Assembly: GCA_023268575.1 (NCBI GenBank)
Contig: JALRCL010000709.1
Coordinates: 1 to 10,989, forward strand
DNA from: Patulibacter sp.
GTDB taxonomy: Bacteria > Actinomycetota > Thermoleophilia > Solirubrobacterales > Solirubrobacteraceae
Direction of reading: 5' to 3'
DNA: 10,989 nucleotides
Shown here: positions 5,828 to 10,989 of the stretch, piece after piece
How the letters are laid out: the number at the start of each line of letters is the position of its first letter
How positions within the stretch are numbered: position 1 is the first letter of the stretch
The notes under the pieces: generated by a model
What the model saw: only the letters and a program-made list of their open reading frames with translations
Told to the model about the DNA's origin: nothing
Database searches by the model: none
Program-made: the position numbers and the translations under genes

Positions 5828-7078
5828 ATGGACTTCCGCCCGACCGCACGCGCCCAGGAGCTGCTGGAGCGCCTCGACGCGTTCCTCGCCGAGCGGCTCG
5901 ATCCCGTCGAGCCGCAGATCCTCCGCGAGCTCGACGCGCAGGCGCCCGGCGCGTTCGCCGTGCCCGACGCGATGCGCGAGCTCCAGGCGGCGGCGCGCGA
6001 CGCCGGCCTCTGGAGCCTCTTCCTGCCCGAGCCCGCCGACGTCCCGGGCGTGCCCGCCACGCTCGCCGGACCGGGCCTGGCGAACGCCGAGTACGCGATC
6101 CTCGCCGAGCGGCTCGGGCGGTCGGCGATCGCCTCGGAGGTCTGCAACTGCAACGCGCCGGACACCGGCAACATGGAGGTCCTGCTGCAGTTCGGGACGC
6201 CGGAGCAGCAGGAGCGCTGGCTCGCCCCGCTCCTGCGCGGCGAGATCCGCTCGGCCTTCTGCATGACCGAGCCCGACGTCGCGTCCTCGGACGCGACGAA
6301 CATGCAGGCGACCGCCCTGATCGAGGGCGACGAGGTCGTCCTGGACGGCGAGAAGTGGTGGAGCACGGGCGTCGGGCACCCGGACTGCGAGGTCCTCATC
6401 TTCATGGGGCTCACCGACCCCGAGGCGCACCGCTACGGTCAACACTCGATGGTGCTCGTGCCCCGCGACGCGCCCGGCGTGACGGTCGAGCGGCTGCTGC
6501 CGACGATGGGCTTCCTCGACGCGCCGGGCGGCCATGGGCGCGTCCGGTTCGACGGCGTGCGCGTCCCCGTCGACCACGTCATCGGGACGCCCGGCGGCGC
6601 GTTCGGGATCGCCCAGGCGCGCCTCGGGCCGGGCCGCGTCCACCACTGCATGCGCCTCATCGGGCTCGCCGAGCTGGCGCTCGAGCTCGCCTGCCGGCGC
6701 GCCACCACGCGCGTGGCGTTCGGCAAGCCGCTGGCGAACCTCGGCGGCAACCGCGAGCGGATCGCCGACGCGCGGATGAAGATCGACCAGGCCCGGCTGC
6801 TCGTGCTGCACGCCGCCTGGCTGCTGGACACCGAGGGCCTCGCCGGGGCGCTCGGGGCGGTCTCCCAGATCAAGGTGGTGGTGCCGAACATGGCGCAGGA
6901 GGTCATCGACATGGCGATCCAGCTGCACGGCGGCGCCGGGCTCTCGGACGAGACGCCGCTCGCCGGGGCCTGGACGATGGCGCGGGCCCTGCGCCTCGCC
7001 GACGGCCCCGACGAGGTCCACCGCGGCGTCATCGCCCGGCTCGAGCTCGCCGCCTACAAGGCGGAGGCCGCGGCATGA
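5828..7078 (+). CDS. Acyl-CoA dehydrogenase family protein, ACAD10/ACAD11-like
   Basis: This is a FAD-dependent acyl-CoA dehydrogenase-fold enzyme of 416 aa. The N-terminal helical domain covers about 1-140. The flavin-binding beta domain opens with CMTEPDVASSDATN (145-158) and KWWSTG (176-181). The C-terminal helical domain contains RLGPGRVHHCMR (265-276), GGAGLS (368-373) and LRLADGPDEVH (388-398). These blocks are those of the ACAD10/ACAD11 branch. The site of the catalytic glutamate in medium-chain enzymes (YEG) reads ADG here, with Asp392. In that branch and in LvaC of P. putida the enzyme works with a kinase to convert 4-hydroxyacyl-CoA by way of a phospho-intermediate. The start at ATG 5828 has GAGGAG 10 nt upstream; the frame is open further upstream but runs through the operator. 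It is the first gene of the operon and overlaps the SDR by ATGA. The fold is certain; the substrate is inferred. Confidence 0.93.
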   Translation: MDFRPTARAQELLERLDAFLAERLDPVEPQILRELDAQAPGAFAVPDAMRELQAAARDAGLWSLFLPEPADVPGVPATLAGPGLANAEYAILAERLGRSAIASEVCNCNAPDTGNMEVLLQFGTPEQQERWLAPLLRGEIRSAFCMTEPDVASSDATNMQATALIEGDEVVLDGEKWWSTGVGHPDCEVLIFMGLTDPEAHRYGQHSMVLVPRDAPGVTVERLLPTMGFLDAPGGHGRVRFDGVRVPVDHVIGTPGGAFGIAQARLGPGRVHHCMRLIGLAELALELACRRATTRVAFGKPLANLGGNRERIADARMKIDQARLLVLHAAWLLDTEGLAGALGAVSQIKVVVPNMAQEVIDMAIQLHGGAGLSDETPLAGAWTMARALRLADGPDEVHRGVIARLELAAYKAEAAA

Positions 7079-8013
7079 GCCGCCGGATCCTCGTCACGGG
7101 CGGGGCGTCCGGCCTCGGCCTCGCGATCGCGCAGCGCCTCGCCGCCGCCGGCGACCGCGTCCTGGTCACCGATCGCGACCCCGGAGCGCTCGAGCTCGCC
7201 GTGAAGACCGTCGCGGCGGGCGCCGGCCGGGGCGGCGGCCTCGGGGTCGCGCTGACCGGGGGCGCCGTCGTCGGCGCCTCGGCGCCGGAGGGGCCGATCC
7301 ACGGCCTGCCGCTCGACGTCACCGTCGACGCCGACTGGGAGGCCGCGCGGGACTGGTGCGCCGAGCACTGGGACGGCCTCGACGTGCTCGTGAACAACGC
7401 GGGCGTCGCGACGGGCGGGCGGATCACCCATCAGCCGATCGAGGACTGGCAGTGGGTCGTCGACATCAACCTGCTCGGCGTCGTGCGCGGCTGCCGGACC
7501 TTCACGCCGCTCATGCAGGCCCAGGGCCGCGGGCAGCTCGTGAACATCGCGTCGCTGGCCGGCATCGTGAACCCGCCCGCCAACGCGTCCTACAACGTCG
7601 TCAAGGCGGGCGTCATCTCGCTGTCGGAGACGCTGCGGCTCGAGCTCGAGCCCGACGGCATCGCGGTGACGGTCGTCTGCCCGAGCTTCTTCCGCACCGG
7701 CCTCGCGGCGAGCTTCCGCACCGGCGACCCGGGCATGCGCGCGCTCATGGGCAAGCTCGTCGACGGCTCGCCCGTCGCGCCGGAGGCGATCGCCGCGCAG
7801 GTCGTGCGCGGCATCGACGACCGGCGGTTCCTCGTGCTCACCGATCGCGACGGTCGCACGTCGGCGTTCGTGAAGCACTGGCTGCCGCCGCTGTTCCGGC
7901 GCGTCGCGCGCAAGCGCACCGCCACGCTGCTGTCGCGGCTGGCGAAGGCCGACCGGAAGGCCGCCGCGGACGGCGCCGTCCCGGCCGGCGTGCGTGGGGA
8001 GGACGGCGCGTGA
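7075..8013 (+). CDS. Short-chain dehydrogenase/reductase (SDR)
   Basis: This is an NAD(P)-dependent oxidoreductase of 312 aa with a Rossmann fold. The cofactor loop is TGGASGLG (8-15). Asp34 follows the second strand, and LDVT (80-83) is the usual adenine-side motif. NNAG (107-110), Asn132 and the catalytic Ser160, Tyr173 and Lys177 (YNVVK) are all present, so it should be active. Two features are unusual: a glycine/alanine-rich insert (about 45-72) between the Rossmann half and LDVT, and a basic C-terminal extension (after about 262) that could be membrane-associated or disordered. It starts at the ATGA overlap with the dehydrogenase gene, with GGAGG 7 nt upstream, so translation is coupled. 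In an ACAD/kinase setting its likely job is 4-oxoacyl-CoA reduction (as LvaD) or oxidation of the hydroxyacyl product. The direction is not decidable from sequence. Confidence 0.93.
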   Translation: MSRRILVTGGASGLGLAIAQRLAAAGDRVLVTDRDPGALELAVKTVAAGAGRGGGLGVALTGGAVVGASAPEGPIHGLPLDVTVDADWEAARDWCAEHWDGLDVLVNNAGVATGGRITHQPIEDWQWVVDINLLGVVRGCRTFTPLMQAQGRGQLVNIASLAGIVNPPANASYNVVKAGVISLSETLRLELEPDGIAVTVVCPSFFRTGLAASFRTGDPGMRALMGKLVDGSPVAPEAIAAQVVRGIDDRRFLVLTDRDGRTSAFVKHWLPPLFRRVARKRTATLLSRLAKADRKAAADGAVPAGVRGEDGA

Positions 8014-8054
8014 GCGGTCGCGTCGGCACCCGCCGCGGCGGTGATCGCACGTGA
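8010..8054 (+). CDS. 14-codon mini-ORF bridging SDR and kinase genes
   Basis: GTG at 8010 overlaps the SDR stop (GTGA) and has the best Shine-Dalgarno of this junction, GGGGAGGA (7996-8003), 6 nt upstream. It reads VSGRVGTRRGGDRT and stops at TGA 8052-8054, which overlaps the GTG start of the kinase (8051). The kinase frame has an in-frame stop at 8042-8044 and no Shine-Dalgarno of its own. The mini-ORF could therefore deliver terminating ribosomes to the kinase start. It could also be the remnant of a longer kinase N-terminus broken by a frameshift. Confidence 0.35.
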   Translation: MSGRVGTRRGGDRT

Positions 8055-9130
8055 GCGCCGCGATCGACGAGCCGCGCGAGGTCCGCGCCGAGGACGCGTT
8101 CGACGTCGGCGCGCTCCACGCCTGGCTCGGGTCCCGCGTCGACGGGCTCGGCGCGGCGCCGCCCGAGGTCCGGCAGTTCCCCGGCGGCGCGTCGAACCTC
8201 ACGTACCTGCTGCGCTACCCGGAGCGCGATCTCATCCTGCGCCGGCCCCCCGCCGGCGAGCACCGGGGTGCCGCCCACGACGTGCTGCGGGAGGCGCGGA
8301 TCCAGTCGCGGCTGCGCCCGACCTTCCCGCTCGTGCCCGCCGTCGAGGCGACCGGCGAGGACGAGGAGGCGCGCGCGGCCTGCGGCGACCGGCCGTTCTA
8401 CGTCATGGAGCGCCTCGCGGGCACGATCGTCCGCGGCCGCCTGCCCGAGGGCATGACGCTCTCGCCCGACGACGCGCGGCGGATGGCCGAGGCGGCGATC
8501 GACACGCTGGCCGCGCTGCACGCCGTCGACGTCGACGCGGCGGGCCTGCGGGACCTCGGACGCGGCGCGGGGTACGTGCAGCGGCAGGTTGAGGGCTGGA
8601 CGGCGCGCTACGACGCGGCGCGCACGCCCCGGTCGCCGTCGTTCCGCGCCGTCACCCAGTGGCTGGCCGAGCACCGGCCCGACGACGTCGCGACGTGCGT
8701 CATCCACAACGACTTCCGGCTGGACAACCTCGTCCTCGCCCCCGACGACCCGGGCCGCGTGCTCGGCGTCCTGGACTGGGAGATGGCGACGCTCGGCGAT
8801 CCGCTCATGGACCTCGGCTCGGCCCTGGCGTACTGGGTGGAGGCGGGCGACGGCCGCGGGATGCAGCTCCTGCGCCGCCAGCCGACGGACCTGCCCGGGA
8901 TGCCGACCCGGCAGGAGGTCGTCGCGCGCTACTGCGAGCGCGCCGGGATCGCGGTCCCCGCGTGGACGTTCTACGAGGTCTTCGGCCTCTTCCGGCTCGC
9001 GGTGATCGTCCAGCAGATCTACGCGCGCTACGTCGCCGGGAAGACGACGAACCCGCAGTTCAAGCGGTTCTGGATCGCGGTGCGGTACCTCGACCTGCGC
9101 TGCCGGCGGATCATCCGGCAGGCGGGATGA
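8051..9130 (+). CDS. APH-like phosphotransferase, acyl-CoA-pathway kinase (ACAD10/11 kinase-domain type)
   Basis: This is a protein-kinase-fold small-molecule kinase of the aminoglycoside phosphotransferase superfamily, 359 aa. The nucleotide loop is QFPGGASNLTY (42-52). The LILRRPP strand (61-67) follows. The catalytic loop HNDFRLDN (219-226) has base Asp221 and metal ligand Asn226. LDWEMATLGDPLMDLG (241-256) provides the metal-binding Asp242. This is the pattern of the kinase domain fused to ACAD10/11 and of LvaA-type kinases, which phosphorylate the 4-hydroxyl of hydroxyacyl-CoA, rather than of antibiotic-resistance enzymes. Proteins of this type are sometimes mislabelled as dehydrogenases because of the fused eukaryotic homologues. 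The GTG start at 8051 is the first in-frame choice, because TGA at 8042-8044 closes the frame. It sits third in the operon and is probably translated by coupling from the mini-ORF. The family is certain; the substrate is inferred from the neighbouring dehydrogenase. Confidence 0.92.
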   Translation: MSAAIDEPREVRAEDAFDVGALHAWLGSRVDGLGAAPPEVRQFPGGASNLTYLLRYPERDLILRRPPAGEHRGAAHDVLREARIQSRLRPTFPLVPAVEATGEDEEARAACGDRPFYVMERLAGTIVRGRLPEGMTLSPDDARRMAEAAIDTLAALHAVDVDAAGLRDLGRGAGYVQRQVEGWTARYDAARTPRSPSFRAVTQWLAEHRPDDVATCVIHNDFRLDNLVLAPDDPGRVLGVLDWEMATLGDPLMDLGSALAYWVEAGDGRGMQLLRRQPTDLPGMPTRQEVVARYCERAGIAVPAWTFYEVFGLFRLAVIVQQIYARYVAGKTTNPQFKRFWIAVRYLDLRCRRIIRQAG

Positions 9131-9168
9131 GCCGCGCCGCGGTGCCCACCGGCCGCTCGGAGGCCTGA
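9127..9168 (+). CDS. 13-codon mini-ORF between kinase and phosphatase genes
   Basis: ATG at 9127 overlaps the kinase stop codon (ATGA). It reads MSRAAVPTGRSEA and ends at TGA 9166-9168, three bases before the GTG of the next gene. It is in the same frame as that gene, so one stop codon separates it from being an N-terminal extension. The GGAGG (9159-9163) that serves the next gene lies inside it. It may be a coupling leader or a relic of an older start. Confidence 0.3.
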   Translation: MSRAAVPTGRSEA

Positions 9169-9171
9169 CCG

Positions 9172-9903
9172 GTGCCCGCGATCCTCCTCGTCCGCCACGG
9201 TCAGGCGTCCTTCGGGGTCGGCGACTACGACCGCCTGTCCGACCACGGCCGCCGGCAGGCGCGCGCGCTCGGCGGCGACCTGCACCGCCGCGGCTGGCGG
9301 ATCGGGCGCGTCGTGCACGGCGACCTGCGCCGCCAGCGCGAGACCGCCGACGAGCTGCTCGCCGGCTACGCCATGGCCCCCGGGCCAGCCGTCGCGCGCG
9401 GCGCCCGGGTCGCGCACGACGTGCCGCGGTCGGTGGACCCGCGCTGGAACGAGTTCGATCACGAGGGGCTCGTCGCGCGGCTGCCGGACCGCCACCGGCG
9501 GCGGATCGCGTCGGCGATCGGCGTCGTGCGCGGCCGCGAGCCGAGCGCCGTCTTCCAGGACCTGCTCGAGGCCGCCCTCGAGCACTGGATCGACGGGGCC
9601 GAGGACGCCGTCCAGGGCTCGTACTCCGCCTTCGCGGCCGACGCCTTCGCGGCGCTCGAGGCCGTCGTGGCGGAGCCTCCGGGAGACGGGGTGCCGGTGG
9701 TCGTGTCCTCGGCCGGCACGATCAGCGTCGTCTGTGGCGCGTTGCTGGGCATGGACCGCCGCGGCTGGCTGCAGCTGAACCGCGTGATGGCCAACAGCGC
9801 CCTGACGACCGTCGTCAGCGGCCGCCGCGGGCTGACGCTCGTCGGCTTCAACGACCACTCGCACCTCGAGGGTCCCGGCCGCCCGCACCGCACGACCCGC
9901 TGA
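9172..9903 (+). CDS. Histidine-phosphatase-superfamily protein with altered active site
   Basis: This is a phosphoglycerate-mutase-like fold protein of 243 aa. The N-terminal signature LLVRHGQASFG (5-15) has the nucleophile His9 with Arg8. DLRRQRETADELL (51-63) matches the second conserved helix start, and Glu94 in RWNEFDHEGL is near the usual acid. The place where the second catalytic histidine of the family stands (a strand followed by SHGG) reads VVVSSAGTIS (176-185), so that histidine is replaced by serine. Activity may be reduced or altered. The GTG start at 9172 has GGAGG 8 nt upstream. It is the fourth gene of the operon, after a kinase that should make phospho-acyl-CoA, so removal of phosphate from a pathway or dead-end intermediate is a reasonable but unproven role. 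The C-terminus after about 225 is polar. Confidence 0.88.
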   Translation: MPAILLVRHGQASFGVGDYDRLSDHGRRQARALGGDLHRRGWRIGRVVHGDLRRQRETADELLAGYAMAPGPAVARGARVAHDVPRSVDPRWNEFDHEGLVARLPDRHRRRIASAIGVVRGREPSAVFQDLLEAALEHWIDGAEDAVQGSYSAFAADAFAALEAVVAEPPGDGVPVVVSSAGTISVVCGALLGMDRRGWLQLNRVMANSALTTVVSGRRGLTLVGFNDHSHLEGPGRPHRTTR

Positions 9904-9970
9904 GCGCGGTGCGGCGAGGACCGGTTCCCGGACGCGTCCCGTCGCCGGGGAGATCGCGCAGCGTTCCGCG

Positions 9971-9976
9971 TACCCT
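9971..9976 (+). promoter_or_regulatory. -10-like hexamer of the small membrane protein gene
   Basis: TACCCT ends 8 nt before the ATG at 9985 and 2 nt before an in-frame GTG at 9979. This favours the ATG as the start of a leaderless or near-leaderless transcript. No clear -35 box is seen. Confidence 0.4.
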
Positions 9977-9984
9977 GCGTGGCG

Positions 9985-10332
9985 ATGGCGACGACGACCT
10001 CCCCGCGCGCGGCCGGCCTGCTGGACCTCGACGTCCCGACCTGGGCCGTCGCCGGCGGGTCGCTGCTCGTCGGCTTCGGCGTGGCGGACCTCACCGGGGT
10101 GCGCCCCCTCGGCGGCGTCGTCCTGTTCCTCGCCGCGCTCTGGTGCGGGCTCGTCTGGCGCCGCGCGCGCGGTCTCCCGGTCGCGGTCGGCCTCGTGGTG
10201 GCCTACCTCGCCGCCTTCGCGCTGTCGCACCCGCTCGGCAAGGCGATCTCGTCCTGGCCGGCGGTGCTCGTCGTCAGCGCGGTCGTCGCGTTCCTCGCGT
10301 GGGCGGTCGCCGACCGGCACCGCGCGTCCTGA
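9985..10332 (+). CDS. Small four-helix membrane protein of unknown function
   Basis: This is a 115-residue integral membrane protein with four predicted transmembrane segments: about 19-38 (WAVAGGSLLVGFG region), 42-58 (LGGVVLFLAALWCGLVW), 64-84 (LPVAVGLVVAYLAAFAL) and 91-109 (WPAVLVVSAVVAFLAWAVA). The RRAR pair after helix 2 and the short charged C-terminus (DRHRAS) would lie on the cytoplasmic side by the positive-inside rule. There are no catalytic motifs. I do not recognise a family. It follows the phosphatase gene by 81 bp and has its own -10-like hexamer, so it is probably a separate unit. GTG at 9979 would add two residues. A hairpin follows the stop codon. Confidence 0.78.
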   Translation: MATTTSPRAAGLLDLDVPTWAVAGGSLLVGFGVADLTGVRPLGGVVLFLAALWCGLVWRRARGLPVAVGLVVAYLAAFALSHPLGKAISSWPAVLVVSAVVAFLAWAVADRHRAS

Positions 10333-10343
10333 GCGCGCGCGCC

Positions 10344-10359
10344 GGGCGGCACGCCGCCC
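10344..10359 (+). terminator. Hairpin after the membrane protein gene
   Basis: GGGCGGC (10344-10350) and GCCGCCC (10353-10359) can pair; with a realistic 4-nt loop this is a 6-bp all-GC stem. It begins 12 nt after the stop codon (10330-10332). No T-run follows. Confidence 0.4.
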
Positions 10360-10451
10360 CGCGCCGCGGCCGCCGGTCCGGCTCGCGGCCCCGCCGTCGC
10401 GACGCCCGATCGACGATCCGGCGCGTCGCCGCCTCAGCCGGGTTCCAAGGC

Positions 10452-10673
10452 TCAGGCGGACCTGCCGACGCCCGACGCGAGGACGACGGCGAGCACGTCG
10501 GTGGCCGGCAGCACGAGGGTCGGCCGGCGCGGGTCGCTCGGGGCGATGCGCACCCAGCCGGCCTCGACGCTGACGTGCCCGGCGGCGAGGACCACGGCGT
10601 CCTCGCCGTCGGCCCCGAGGTCGGCGATCCAGCCGGTCAGCGCGACGGCGGCGGGCTCGTGCTCTTCGCTCAT
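10452..10673 (-). CDS. Small protein of unknown function, 73 aa
   Basis: This is a short soluble protein with an acidic N-terminus (MSEEHEP) and strand-like stretches (DAVVLAAGHVSVEAGWVRIAP, residues 25-45; TLVLPATDVLAVVLA, 52-66). There is no cysteine, signal peptide or membrane segment, and no recognised family. Coding is supported by the ATG start, a -10-like hexamer 6 nt upstream and the third-position GC pattern, but at this length it is not certain. It is divergent from the MerR gene across 134 bp and convergent to the membrane protein gene across 119 bp; beyond the hairpin I see nothing in that latter gap. Confidence 0.55.
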   Translation of the reverse strand: MSEEHEPAAVALTGWIADLGADGEDAVVLAAGHVSVEAGWVRIAPSDPRRPTLVLPATDVLAVVLASGVGRSA

Positions 10674-10679
10674 CGTCCG

Positions 10680-10685
10680 ATCGTG
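10680..10685 (-). promoter_or_regulatory. -10-like hexamer of the 73-aa gene
   Basis: On the minus strand CACGAT is followed by 6 nt and the ATG, the same geometry as at the ligase, P450 and MerR genes. It lacks the first T of the consensus, and no -35 is visible. Confidence 0.25.
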
Positions 10686-10770
10686 CCAGAACGCCGGTCG
10701 GCGACGTGCGGTCCGATCCGGGGCGGGACGAGCGGTTTCGCGCCAATCTCGGGCGTGAGCACGTCGGGCC

Positions 10771-10801
10771 TTGACCTGGAGCGCGCTCCAGCTTCTACCG
10801 T
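10771..10801 (+). promoter_or_regulatory. MerR-type promoter: TTGACC, 19-bp spacer with palindrome, TACCGT
   Basis: The -35 is TTGACC (10771-10776) and the -10 is TACCGT (10796-10801). They are 19 bp apart, longer than the usual 17 and diagnostic of promoters that MerR proteins activate by DNA untwisting. A perfect 16-bp palindrome, CTGGAGCGCGCTCCAG (10776-10791), fills the spacer. The ATG of the MerR gene follows 6 nt after the -10, so the transcript is leaderless and the regulator is predicted to control itself. The GGAG..CTCC core resembles operators of the aldehyde-responsive AdhR/NmlR-like group; that comparison is from memory. Confidence 0.8.
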
Positions 10802-10807
10802 TGTCCT

Positions 10808-10989
10808 ATGGCCTCCGTCCTCAGCGCCCCCACCGAGACGACGAGCCGCACGATCTCCGAGGCCGCGGTCGCGACCGGCCTGACCCCGGACACGCTGCGC
10901 TACTACGAGCGCGCCTGCCTCCTGCTGCGACCCGTCGACCGCGCGGCGTCCAGCCACCGCCGCTACGACGACGGCGATCTGCGCTGGAT
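10808..10989 (+). CDS. MerR-family transcriptional regulator, 3' end cut by the window
   Basis: Only 60 codons are present. Residues about 14-60 are the winged helix-turn-helix of MerR proteins: ISEAAVATGLTPDTLRYYER (16-35), then a loop and SSHRRYDDGDLRW (48-60). The sensor domain lies beyond the window, so the signal is unknown. Two small departures from the usual pattern are Cys37 (RACLL, where glycine is common) and Ser49 before HRRY (also usually glycine). Each is a single-codon difference. The start at ATG 10808 is supported by the MerR-type promoter ending 6 nt upstream, with no Shine-Dalgarno sequence. Autoregulation is predicted from that promoter. Confidence 0.9.
   Translation, partial: MASVLSAPTETTSRTISEAAVATGLTPDTLRYYERACLLLRPVDRAASSHRRYDDGDLRW

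Noticed and set aside
5576..7021. Extension of the minus-strand 162-aa gene upstream to 7021
   Set aside because: The extension is the antisense shadow of the acyl-CoA dehydrogenase and passes through the operator region. The protein-like part begins at 5575.
8051..9130. Aminoglycoside resistance gene
   Set aside because: The kinase fold is shared, but the operon context and the LDWEMATLGDPLMDLG pattern fit the ACAD-associated kinase family, not drug-modifying enzymes.
1..10989. Mobile element, phage, CRISPR, tRNA or defence system
   Set aside because: I found no transposase, integrase, spaced repeat array, terminal inverted repeat, cloverleaf or defence-type domain on either strand.

Overview
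This is a high-GC (clearly above 70%) bacterial chromosomal segment of ordinary, tightly packed genes. I see no mobile element, CRISPR array, tRNA or rRNA. The gene types (LigC-like ATP-dependent ligase, secreted trypsin with a C-terminal domain ending in an AGN motif, cytochrome P450 with a divergent TetR, ACAD10/11-type acyl-CoA dehydrogenase with an APH-like kinase), the GTG starts and the many promoter-next-to-start-codon arrangements point to a high-GC actinobacterium. The secreted-protein style would suit the Solirubrobacterales/Thermoleophilia. That placement is inference from gene style, not from a marker gene.

Layout. 1-127: no gene I can support. 128-2528 (minus): a chymotrypsin-fold serine protease followed by an ATP-dependent DNA ligase. 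2629-3141 (plus): a cysteine-containing protein of unknown function, which converges on a P450 gene (3157-4383, minus) across a 13-bp perfect hairpin. 4384-4477: a compact divergent control region with repeats, between the P450 gene and a TetR regulator (4478-5074, plus). 5087-5575 (minus): an unrecognised 162-residue protein. 5576-5827: a divergent intergenic region with two strong palindromes. 5828-9903 (plus): a four-gene operon encoding acyl-CoA dehydrogenase, SDR, APH-like kinase and histidine-phosphatase-like protein. 9985-10332 (plus): a small four-helix membrane protein. 10452-10673 (minus): a 73-residue unknown protein. From 10808 (plus): a MerR regulator cut by the window end, with a MerR-type 19-bp-spacer promoter.

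The most interesting part is 5740-9903. The dehydrogenase carries the signature blocks of the ACAD10/ACAD11 branch, and the kinase is of the same type as the kinase domain fused to it in animal ACAD10/11. With an SDR between them, the set resembles the enzyme set that brings 4-hydroxyacyl-CoAs into beta-oxidation: the kinase phosphorylates the hydroxyl, the dehydrogenase-like enzyme removes the phosphate, and the SDR reduces a keto group or oxidises a hydroxyl (compare LvaA, LvaC and LvaD of Pseudomonas putida levulinate catabolism). The additions here are a histidine-phosphatase-fold protein that lacks the usual second catalytic histidine, and two 13-14 codon mini-ORFs that bridge the SDR-kinase and kinase-phosphatase junctions through stop/start overlaps. 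The pathway assignment is inference from family and context.

A second theme is leaderless expression. Several genes have a TANNNT-like -10 hexamer ending 6-8 nt before the start codon (ligase, P450, TetR, membrane protein, MerR, possibly the 73-residue gene), so transcription would begin at or next to the start codon.
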